Shown piece by piece: positions 58,901 to 64,000 of a stretch of 64,000 nt of DNA. Made by a program: the position numbers and the translations under genes. The notes under the pieces are model-generated. The model worked only from the letters and a program-made list of their open reading frames with translations, ran no database searches and was not told the origin of the DNA. The stretch covers positions 168,516,172 to 168,580,171 of the forward strand of contig NC_073305.1 of the NCBI RefSeq assembly GCF_027595985.1, in the 5' to 3' direction. Each line of letters begins with the position of its first letter. Positions within the stretch are counted from its first letter, which is position 1. The DNA comes from Sorex araneus. Lineage: Eukaryota; Chordata; Mammalia; Eulipotyphla; Soricidae.

Positions 58901-59753
58901 AACTAATACTCTTTTCATCTGATTTTGTTTTAGCTTAAGAAACAGTTGGGTGATAATGAAGCTATTACTCAAGAAATAGTAGGTTGTGCCCATTTGGAAA
59001 ATTATGCTTTGAAAATGTTTTTGTATGCAGACAATGAAGATCGTGCTGGGCATTTTCACAAGTAAGTAAAGGCTTTTTTAAAAAAAAAATAAATAATTAC
59101 TCTATACCAGAATTTTCCATTTTCTCTTGAACACTTTCTGACTTCCTGATTAATGACAGATTTCTTTTTTAATTACTTATAGAAACTGTGAATGATTTTG
59201 GGTTACAAGTGAGATCCTGTCATTTTAGAAAAATATGACTGAAAGAAGAACTCCCAGGGCAGATTCGTTTTCTCAGTAAATATTTCCTAATTAGCCATTC
59301 TTTAACATTTAGTCAAATCTAAGTTGATTTTAGCCAAAAATAGCCTGGTTCAATAATGTTGATTTAAAAGATTGCCAATCCTGCTAATTCAAATAATTTG
59401 CTATTTTATGATAGTTAAATGCAAAGAAAAAACATCTGGGTTGATATGGATTTCGATTATATCATGATTATATTTTCTAAGAATCAGAACTATGCCAATC
59501 AAAAACTTTGCTATCACCTGGAATTTGAATGTTTCCTTCTAACACATTACAAAAGGAGTTTTGGGTTTTCTTAAAATCTGGTTTTATTTAAGGCAGCTAT
59601 TTGAGTATTTATTCCTACTTAGCTAATGATGTATATTAATGCTTTTCATTTAAACTGCACCAACTCTTCTTTTCCAGAAACATGATCAAGTCCTTCTATA
59701 CTGCGAGTCTTTTAATAGATGTCATCACAGTGTTTGGCGAGCTCACTGATGAA
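37215..59753 (+). CDS. VTA1: VTA1 (LIP5), coding exons 1-4 of a gene that continues past the window
   Basis: Joining 37215-37326, 58217-58311, 58934-59061 and 59678-59753 gives 411 nt, an uninterrupted 137-residue reading frame. It is nearly identical, as I recall the human protein, to the N-terminus of VTA1/LIP5. VTA1 is a cytosolic and endosomal ESCRT cofactor. Its N-terminal pair of MIT-type helical bundles binds ESCRT-III subunits (CHMP1B, CHMP5), and its C-terminal VSL domain stimulates the AAA ATPase VPS4. This supports multivesicular body sorting, virus budding and cytokinesis. Residues 1-137 cover the first bundle (about 15-75) and most of the second. The human protein has about 307 residues, so the proline-rich linker and VSL domain lie beyond 64000. 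All visible introns are GT-AG. The start is the ATG at 37215 ([11 protein letters not shown]). An in-frame upstream ATG at 37194 would add seven residues not in the known protein. Differences from my recollection of human are Pro at residue 12 and His at residue 109. Confidence 0.96.
37377..37424 (+). repeat. (CA)n microsatellite, about 24 units
   Basis: Uninterrupted CA dinucleotides starting 50 bp downstream of the VTA1 exon 1 donor, inside the GC-rich promoter-proximal region. Confidence 0.97.
37425..39380. other. Proximal VTA1 intron 1, single-copy
   Basis: GC-rich up to about 37830, then average. No exon or repeat other than the GT microsatellite. Open frames here are favoured by the GC content and show no homology. 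Confidence 0.6.
38847..38878 (+). repeat. (GT)n microsatellite, about 16 units
   Basis: Pure GT dinucleotide run in VTA1 intron 1. Confidence 0.95.
39381..39720 (-). repeat. L1 ORF2 fragment, minus strand
   Basis: CTGGTGGGTGTGAAATGGTG and GGATAGTAATCCTTTGTTAT are reverse-complement L1 ORF2 C-terminal landmarks. Confidence 0.78.
39721..41189. other. VTA1 intron 1 DNA, nothing recognised
   Basis: AT-rich single-copy sequence. Confidence 0.55.
41190..41233 (-). repeat. (GTTTT)n / A-tail-like low complexity
   Basis: Reads TTGTTTTGTTTTGTTTTG, an A-rich retroposon tail on the minus strand with no recognisable body. Confidence 0.6.
41625..41854 (+). repeat. B-type SINE lacking part of the B box
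   Basis: The head GAAGCGATAGCACAGCAGGT is followed by GGCCAACCTGGGTTTGAGAG, which joins directly to CCCAGCAAGCTACC. About 15-20 nt including the end of the B box are missing. The RTE tail and ACAGTGAT repeat are intact. Confidence 0.92.
42015..42190 (+). repeat. L1 ORF2 C-terminal fragment
   Basis: CCCATATGACCCGGCAATGC and CATTGCAGCACTATTCATAT are L1 landmarks. Confidence 0.85.
42237..42290 (+). repeat. (GT)n microsatellite
   Basis: GT run with one GC interruption near its left end, followed by a short AG-rich stretch, in VTA1 intron 1. Confidence 0.95.
42425..42480 (+). repeat. Short D/L1-like 3' terminus with A-tail
   Basis: GTATCTCAGGGTGATTCAAT followed by AAAAAAAAAA, the same end as at 49520-49560. 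Confidence 0.6.
42790..43037 (+). repeat. B-type SINE (RTE tail)
   Basis: Complete: GGGCTGGAATGATAGCACAG head, body, CCTGCTCAAGCAAATCGATA tail ending with an AATACAGTGAT repeat. Confidence 0.94.
43092..43321 (+). repeat. B-type SINE, 5'-truncated in the A box
   Basis: Starts at AGTGGGTAGGGCGTTTGCCT, lacking about 17 nt of head. B box GGTTCGATTCC is intact, and the RTE tail ends in ACAGTGCTACAGTG. Lies 54 bp from the preceding B copy. Confidence 0.93.
43350..43505 (+). repeat. A-type SINE, old
   Basis: GAGGCTGGAGAGACAGTACA head and TTGATTTGATCTCTGGCACT B box region. Confidence 0.65.
43835..44045 (+). repeat. L1 ORF2 terminal fragment
   Basis: ATAACCCAAATGTCCACAAC and ATGTGGTTGGAACTAGAAAG are L1 ORF2 C-terminal landmarks. 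It ends exactly where the C element begins. Confidence 0.82.
44046..44531 (+). repeat. C-type composite retroposon, without (GAT)n end
   Basis: GC-rich module (GGGGCCCCTCTAAGGGGATA, CCCCGCCCCAAGCAGAGCTC, ACGCATGAAGGTAC), C body (CTGACCCTGAAAGAGCCTCC), RTE-like tail (GCCCGCTCGAGAAATCGACG) ending at GATCAACGGGG. Confidence 0.9.
44737..44885 (+). repeat. A-type SINE with internal deletion
   Basis: GGGCCGGAGGGATAGTGCAG head, duplicated GGTAAGGTAAGG, B box lost, tail CCCCAAAACCAAAC. Confidence 0.8.
44886..47773. other. VTA1 intron 1 DNA, nothing recognised
   Basis: T-rich and AT-rich sequence. Minus-strand frame 45384-45812 (142 codons, basic) has no family that I recognise. It might derive from an old LINE but cannot be assigned. 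Confidence 0.5.
47788..48004 (+). repeat. B-type SINE with promoter deletion
   Basis: The A box half CAGCACAGTGGGTAG is joined directly to GTTCGATTCC, with the ~27 nt between the boxes missing. Flanked by CGTGCCATTGCAT (47774-47786) and CATGCCATTGCAT (48009-48021). Confidence 0.93.
48465..48740 (+). repeat. Ancient L2/CR1-superfamily-like LINE 3' end
   Basis: GGTGCCTCTAAATTATCCCA, TGAGATAGGCTCCAGC and a tail of ATGAGTAAATGG/AATGAATAAATAAG resemble the 3' end of old vertebrate L2/CR1-type LINEs. Diverged, so the assignment is tentative. Confidence 0.5.
49031..49284 (+). repeat. B-type SINE with a small tail insertion
   Basis: GGTCTGGAGCGATAGCACAG head and GGTTCGATTCC B box. A short insertion (GTGACGATAT) disrupts the tail between GAGACGTTA and GCCTGCTCGAGCAAATCA. 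The ACAGTGATACAGTGAT end is present. Confidence 0.93.
49305..49560 (+). repeat. D-type/L1-like 3' end
   Basis: GA-rich segment, GGGATACTGGTGCTGGGAAA, TGTATGACTGAAATTCAATC, CACAGTGATTCAATTAAAAA and an AAATAAATG tail. Confidence 0.82.
49561..50495. other. VTA1 intron 1 DNA, nothing recognised
   Basis: Includes a CT-rich stretch at 50085-50160. No gene supported. Confidence 0.55.
50497..50675 (+). repeat. A-type SINE
   Basis: GAGTGATAGTACAGTGGGTA head, GGGTTTGATCCTTAGCATCC, AGAGCCAGGAGAAACTCCCG, C-rich then A-rich end. Confidence 0.9.
50676..51654. other. VTA1 intron 1 DNA, nothing recognised
   Basis: AT-rich single-copy sequence. Confidence 0.55.
51657..51800 (+). repeat. A-type SINE, old
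   Basis: GGGCCAGAGAGAGAGTATAG head, GGTTTGATCCCCAACACC and CTCCAGGAGTAAGCCCTGAG. Confidence 0.82.
52131..52176 (+). repeat. (GT)n microsatellite abutting an A-type SINE
   Basis: GT dinucleotide run following a short TTTA-rich stretch. It sits at the A-tail end of the minus-strand SINE at 52177-52332. Confidence 0.94.
52177..52332 (-). repeat. A-type SINE, old
   Basis: GGATCACTCCTGATGGGGCC, GGGATTAAACCTGGGTTGGT on the minus strand. Confidence 0.82.
52333..52837. other. VTA1 intron 1 DNA, largely unrecognised
   Basis: A weak SINE-like stretch at about 52410-52500 cannot be placed reliably. Confidence 0.5.
52838..52907 (+). repeat. (GA)n microsatellite, about 35 units
   Basis: About 70 bp of uninterrupted GA dinucleotide, the longest simple repeat in the window. 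Confidence 0.97.
53091..53218 (+). repeat. A-type SINE, truncated
   Basis: AGGGTCAGGGAGATAGTTCA head and GCCAGGTATGGCCCAACAAA end, middle shortened. Confidence 0.72.
53310..53480 (-). repeat. A-type SINE
   Basis: GGGGCCACACTGGGTGGTGC, AGGAATTACTCCTGGTTCTT, head CACCAGCCC at the right. Confidence 0.87.
53481..54002. other. VTA1 intron 1 DNA, nothing recognised
   Basis: No supported feature. Confidence 0.5.
54274..54411 (+). repeat. Small polyadenylated insert within the L1
   Basis: A 138-bp segment unlike L1, C/T-rich, with an AATAAA signal at about 54385-54390 and an A-tail. It is bounded by AAAAAGCCATAGC (54261-54273) and the partial repeat AACCCCATAGC (54412-54422). Source unknown; it could be the end of an LTR-derived or other transcript. 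Confidence 0.75.
56634..56867 (-). repeat. B-type SINE with 5' inversion
   Basis: 56634-56763 is the B 3' part on the minus strand (tail TCACTGTCATCCCATTGCTC, body GTTTTTGGCATACCGAATAT). 56764-56867 is the B 5' part on the + strand (GAGAGCGATAGCACAGTGGG ... CAAGCTACCGAGAGTAT). Together they make one nearly complete element, flanked by AATCACCAT (56625-56633) and AATCACTAT (56868-56876). Confidence 0.92.
56900..57484. other. VTA1 intron 1 DNA, nothing recognised
   Basis: Very AT-rich; no supported feature. Confidence 0.55.
57485..58172 (-). repeat. D-type composite retroposon next to VTA1 exon 2
   Basis: On the minus strand: GC-rich 5' part with a 91-codon open frame (57890-58165) of no known family, then CAGGCCTGATCTTGGGGGAA (about 57750), a G-rich segment, GGAACATGTGCACTGGTGAA, and the 3' end TTTTTCACAGTGATTCAATA with an A-rich tail. 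The phrase CACAGT.TAGATGCA occurs at about 57840 and 58160, giving an internal repeat spacing of 320 bp. Confidence 0.8.
58217..58311 (+). CDS. VTA1: VTA1 exon 2
   Basis: 95 nt completing Cys38 and running to Ala69, beginning [11 protein letters not shown]. The acceptor is a T-rich tract ending GGTAG at 58216, and the donor GTAAGT is at 58312. The codon phase fits exon 1 exactly (112+95 = 207 = 69 codons). A type-D retroposon ends about 45 bp upstream of the acceptor. Confidence 0.96.
58312..58933 (+). other. VTA1 intron 2
   Basis: A short GT-AG intron of 622 bp. AT-rich, with no repeat insertion that I recognise. Confidence 0.93.
58934..59061 (+). CDS. VTA1: VTA1 exon 3
   Basis: 128 nt, residues 70 to part of Lys112 ([10 protein letters not shown]... 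to ...FHK). The acceptor TTTTAG ends at 58933 and the donor GTAAGT starts at 59062. Codon 109 is CAT (His), where I recall Arg in human. Confidence 0.96.
59062..59677 (+). other. VTA1 intron 3
   Basis: A 616-bp GT-AG intron without a recognisable repeat. Confidence 0.93.
59678..59753 (+). CDS. VTA1: VTA1 exon 4
   Basis: 76 nt completing Lys112 and running to Glu137 ([19 protein letters not shown] then GELTDE). The acceptor TTTTCCAG ends at 59677 and the donor GTGAGT starts at 59754. The next exon, expected to begin with Asn-Val-Lys-His, is not found before 64000. Confidence 0.96.
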
Positions 59754-59921
59754 GTGAGTATACATTCTTTATTGTTTCGCTAGCCAGTGATCTGTATTGG
59801 ATTTTTTGTTATTGCGTTATTTGTTCAGAACAGCTTGTACATCAAAAAGGTAAAGTGGTCCACTATGTAATGTAGATGTCTGTCAACCACTTTTTAAAAT
59901 GTTTTTGAAAACAGCCTTTGA

Positions 59922-60005
59922 TATGGTTCAGTGGTAGAAACTGTTTCTTGTATAGATGAAGCCCTGACTTCAACCCCCAACACTGCAGCAAAAAAAAAAA
60001 AAAAG
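59922..60005 (+). repeat. ID-like tRNA-derived SINE with A-tail
   Basis: GATATGGTTCAGTGGTAGAA followed by GAAGCCCTGACTTCAACCCC and CAACACTGCAGC, then 15 or more A. The A box and B box positions fit a short tRNA-only SINE (about 70 nt before the tail), unlike the A and B families here. Confidence 0.6.
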
Positions 60006-61359
60006 GATGAAATTATTTTTTAAATTATGTCTTTGGTAATACTTAAAATCTTGAGTATATCTTGCACTGTAATAAAGGTAATTTGCATCATAGCAAATGC
60101 TCATCAACAGTATTAATGTAGATTTAGAATTTCATTTAATTGTATTTAAATATTAAGTCTTATATTTAATATAAAGTTTAAGTATATGTAGGCATATATA
60201 CTAATATAGTTCGCATTTAATATATACTTATGTAGACATATACTATTCTCATATTTCTATAGTGATTGATAAGCATACTACTAGAGACAGAATTTTTTGA
60301 ATTTTTGATTTTTTCCCTCATCAGATGTATTGTCATTTATGTCTGTCTACTGTAGGATAAATATAGAACCTGATATTCTACAAGATACTTCATATCCATG
60401 TTCCCAATTTGTTTCTCATAACCACTCTTAGATAAGTAGAACATATAATCCATCTTCTAAATGAGCAAATTGAAACTAAGTGAGAAACTTGGTGCTATAA
60501 ATTCATTGTTTTCACTATATCAGAACTTTACCCTTGGCGTGGAAAACTTGGTTTCTGGGAGGGGAGATAATAGCCAAGAAAAACTAAGGGAAAATGAGAG
60601 CGCTACAGATAGGACTAATCAAGGCATATTACATTGATGAGTTGAGTACTGTAAAGAACATTTATTTCTGTGATAGCGTTTTTACAGAATCATGACTAAC
60701 CACTATTTCCAAAAAACAAATTGACACCGATTTACAAGGTACTTGCTTATTTGTGAAAATATACATCAAAACTTCAAAAAGTTCTGTAAAAATGTTTACA
60801 TATAGAATGAAGTTAATTTCTAGATTTAATTATTTTAGGTTTGGGCATTAGCACTTTGACAGCACATCAGGGATCCCTACCATTTATCTTCACCTAACAT
60901 TCCAATCTTTTAGATAACCAGATACACACCCAAGTATTTCTGAACCATCCTCTGGGGCATTGTTTCGCAATCTTTATCCAGCTATGCCCCGTTCTTACCT
61001 TGTTTCAAACTTCCTGTGCCCTGCTCCCACTTTGCTCCCTAGTTTTGAGTTTTGGCTCCTTTGGACTATCCTGCATGGCCCCAGGATGAGACATTACTCT
61101 GGTATGAAGCAATGCCATTGTCAAGTCTTCTTGAGACAGCAATATCAGAGAATACTGAAACCTGGAGTGTAGAAACTTCTCCTCTGTATCACCTTTGTAT
61201 ACTCTGAAAGTTTTAGTGGATCAACTCTGTTAGCACCATCTTTACACACGTCTCTTCTTACTACTTATCTGAATTTTTTTTTCTATTTTACTAGTTTGGG
61301 GGCTCTGTGTTAGATATTTGAGACTAGAGATGTGATTGTAACTTGGTATGACAAAAAGC

Positions 61360-61595
61360 TTTTTTAAATTTTTTATTTATTTACTTATTTTGGTTTTAGA
61401 GCCATACCCAGCAGTGTTCAGGGCTTACTTCTCGATCTCTGTTCAGGGATTACTCCAGGTGGGTTTTGGGAGACCATATAGTGTACCCTGGGCCACTCCT
61501 GGGTGGGGAGGAACCATAACGGGTGCCAGGGATTAAGCCTGGGTCAACCACATGCAAGGTAAATGCCCTATCTGTTGTGCTATCTGGCCCTGGAA
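61360..61595 (-). repeat. A-type SINE, extended
   Basis: TTTAGAGCCATACCCAGCAG, GTTCAGGGATTACTCCAGGT, GGGATTAAGCCTGGGTCAAC. About 40 extra bases (GGCCACTCCTGGGTGGGGAG) sit inside the body. Confidence 0.83.
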
Positions 61596-61807
61596 AACTC
61601 ATTCTTGGATGAGGAAACTTATCCTCATCCAAGTCATTAAATCTTGTTTGACATTCAAGGTAAATTTTCATACTGAGTAAAAATCTCAGATTAAAAAGTA
61701 TCAGATTGTTTTGTATTTTGTTTTGTTTTTTGATTTTAATGTAGGTGTGCTATTTATTTAGCCATTGATTAAGCTGATTGAATTGGGTGTGAATTCCACA
61801 TTACTTT

Positions 61808-62720
61808 TTTCTTTTTATTCAGAAAAAGAATAAAATTTTTTATTTATCTTTTTTAATCACTGTGAGATACAGTCACAAAGCTTTCCTGTTTGAGTTTCAG
61901 TCATACAATGATCAACCACCCAGCTCTCCACCAGTGCACATCTTCCACCACTAAGGTCCCCAGTATCCCCCCATCCCGTTCTTCCTCCTATCTCTATGGC
62001 AGACAATCTCCCCCATACTCTCTATTGTATTGCTTGTTATGAATAGCAAAAGATGTTGTGTAGCCACAAGAGCGGCCGTGCACTACCAAAACTCTAAAAT
62101 TCCAGATAATTAGGGTCTGGAGCAATTTTTATAGTGAGCTGTTCAGTTCTGAGATTCTTTTGTGTGTCTCTGGATCATGGCCCTTAAGGAGTTTATGTAG
62201 CATCTGGGGGACAGTTTGTGGGTGTGACCTCCAGGGTCCCGTGGGGACAGGGGGTGAAAGGGACCGGCCCATCCCCTATCCCTTGAGACCTGGAGTTTGC
62301 TATCACTTAACCCAAGTACCTGCACTTCTCATTGGCTTCTGTGAGTTGGCGGCCACTGGGGTTTTTAGGGACAGGTTGGAGGGACAACCCCTACCGCCGT
62401 CTGAGGCACCTGGTGAAGTTGGCCTGACTAAAAATCCAGAGACATCTCTGCAGCGAGCTGCTTGGTTCGAAGATTCTTTTGTGTGTCTCTGGATCATGGA
62501 CCTTGTTTCCGTCTTTTAAAGAGAAATAAACTATTGGCATATGCCCTGCAGGGCACACCCGTTCACCTGTAGCGTGCCACACCGCTGGCCCTAATTGCGG
62601 TTTTTGATCTCTTTTGAGATTTATGGTTCTCTGAAATAAGACCAATAAATGAACTTGTATAGCTGAGCAAGAGGTGGTTTGTGGGTGTGGCTCCCGCATA
62701 CTAAATTTTGGCCATTTAAT
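61808..62720 (-). repeat. D-type composite retroposon with ~320-bp internal repeat
   Basis: On the minus strand: tail TGACTGAAACTCAAACAGGA and CTCACAGTGATTAAAAAAGA at the left end; ATAACAAGCAATACAATAGA at about 62040; GC-rich units to the right. TTCTTTTGTGTGTCTCTGGA occurs at about 62157 and 62475, 318 bp apart. A poly-T at 62719-62738 may mark a further element. Confidence 0.8.
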
Positions 62721-62937
62721 TTTTTTTTTTTTTTTTTTAGTAAACTTGGCCCCAAGTTGTTGGCCCAAAGGCACAACGGCAATTTGGGGATATCAGGAAG
62801 TATGAAGGCACCATCAGGCTGCTGATACACTCACCCTGCAGGTACACGTTGACCTGCTGGTGGCACCATACTCCCAGATTGTTTTTTATTTCAAAAGTTG
62901 TAGGTTTTTAAATTTTGTTTACTGGGTTTTTTGTTTG

Positions 62938-63108
62938 TTTGCTTTTTTATATTTTGTTTGTTTAGGAGGCCTCACCTAGCAGTTCTCGGTGCTTGCTTTG
63001 CTCAGGGCTGACTTCTGACAGTGCGCCAGGCACCATATGTAGTGCCAGAAATGCACTTGGGTTGGCCATGAACAAGAACTTACCTCCTGTACTATCTTTC
63101 TGCCTGTG
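62938..63108 (-). repeat. A-type SINE, old
   Basis: GGCCTCACCTAGCAGTTCTC, CAGGCACCATATGTAGTGCC on the minus strand. Confidence 0.78.
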
Positions 63109-63275
63109 CTATATTTCAAATTTTCTTCTTCTTGTAGGTTAAAGTAATGTGAGCTTACTTATACAGAACTTATAACTCATTTTATCACATTGTCTATAGT
63201 TTTATTTGATATTTTTCCCTATAATTTCATTTCATAAATTCATAGCTGAACAAAATTTATTAAAAATCTTTTCTG

Positions 63276-63424
63276 GGATCAGAAGAAATAGTATAGAAGC
63301 CAAGGCTCTGGCCTTGCACAAGGCTGACTGTGATTTAATTCCTGGTACCCCATATGGTCCTCAGGCCCGAAGTCCCTAGACATCACGGAGAATGATCTCT
63401 GATCACAGATCAAGAGTAAGCCCC
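63276..63424 (+). repeat. A-type SINE, old
   Basis: AAGAAATAGTATAGAAGCCA head, GCCTTGCACAAGGCTGACTG, CCCATATGGTCCTCAGGCCC. Confidence 0.78.
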
Positions 63425-63429
63425 TTTAC

Positions 63430-64000
63430 TTAATGATCACAGTCCCAGAGACACACAAAGGAATCTCAGAACCCAGCGGCTTTTGGCAGAAATGCCTCTG
63501 GACTTTGCATTAGGTTACCGGTCCCGGGCTACCCCAGATGGGAAAACGATGTTGACCCTCCGCCTATTCCGCCTGGCAGCTCGGTGGTCACCATCTCCCA
63601 GAGGTCATTGGACAGTCAGGTATAGCCCAGCAGTGATGAGACACGCAGGGCCTCACAGGATGCAGGTGAAGCCGGCCCTTGTCCTCCCCTTCGCCCACCC
63701 CAGCGAAACCCCGAGTCGCTGCCCACGAACGGCCCCTCCGGCTACTGATTAAGCTGCTTAACCGCCATGATCCTAGAGATACACAAACGAATCTCGAAAC
63801 CCAGCGGCGTTTGGCAGAAATCCCTCTAGATTTAATTATTAAAATTTCAGAATTTCAATATCACGCAGCCGCCTTTGCAGCCACGCAACATCATATGCTA
63901 TTCATAATCAGCAATAGAAAACAAATTGTCTAATGTTGCCTTTTTTGGCAGGTCTGAGTGTTGGGGAAAATCCCGAACAATAATGGTGGGTCTGATGTCA
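63430..64000 (+). repeat. D-type composite retroposon, runs off the window
   Basis: GAGACACACAAAGGAATCTC and AACCCAGCGGCTTTTGGCAG at about 63450-63490 recur as GAGATACACAAACGAATCTC and AACCCAGCGGCGTTTGGCAG at about 63775-63815, 317-323 bp apart. It then passes into CATATGCTATTCATAATCAG and GGGGAAAATCCCGAACAATA near the edge. Open frames in the GC-rich part (63483-63752) look incidental. Confidence 0.8.

Larger units (their letters stand above)
59754..64000 (+). other. VTA1 intron 4, continuing beyond the window
   Basis: Starts with donor GTGAGT. No following VTA1 exon is visible. It contains an ID-like SINE, A-type SINEs and two type-D elements; about 60010-61360 is otherwise unremarkable AT-rich DNA. 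Confidence 0.85.

Noticed and set aside
63483..63933. Open frames of 84-89 codons near the right edge
   Set aside because: Located in tandem GC-rich units of a D retroposon and in different frames. Incidental.

Overview
This is vertebrate nuclear DNA, almost certainly from a shrew of the genus Sorex (most likely the common shrew, S. araneus). Three things point there: a multi-exon mammalian gene with GT-AG introns; dozens of copies of a tRNA-headed SINE of the type known from shrews (SOR-like); and an RTE-clade LINE whose protein fragments match the element reported from S. araneus as RTE1_Sar. Nothing bacterial is present, and nearly all open reading frames are chance or retrotransposon remnants.

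The only host gene I can support is VTA1 (LIP5), the ESCRT-III/VPS4 cofactor, on the + strand. Its first four coding exons are at 37215-37326, 58217-58311, 58934-59061 and 59678-59753. They join in frame to give residues 1-137, and the rest of the gene lies beyond the right edge. A TATA-less, GC-rich promoter precedes exon 1. Intron 1 is 20.9 kb and consists largely of repeats.

Bases 1-37000 are intergenic. They hold old L1 fragments (1-4080, 7150-8175, 20400-20660), long AT-rich stretches without recognisable genes (8.2-11.2, 11.7-14.0, 16.5-20.4 kb), a solo ERV LTR with a 6-bp target duplication (29638-30704), a partly deleted RTE LINE (31000-32585), and a 1.6-kb degenerate telomere-like (CCCTAA) tract (34119-35757).

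The most interesting content is a network of retroposons that share parts. I use four working names. 'A': tRNA-like head with an A-rich tail. 'B': a similar tRNA-like head with a body ending in the RTE LINE tail. 'C': a GC-rich composite whose 3' end is also the RTE tail, with a (GAT)n end. 'D': a GC-rich composite with ~320-bp internal tandem units and an L1-like A-rich 3' end. Two head types are each combined with two different LINE tails. The RTE tail used by B and C is the coding sequence for the last residues of the LINE's own ORF, running straight into a microsatellite. One B copy (56634-56867) carries a clean 5' inversion between target duplications, as expected from twin priming.
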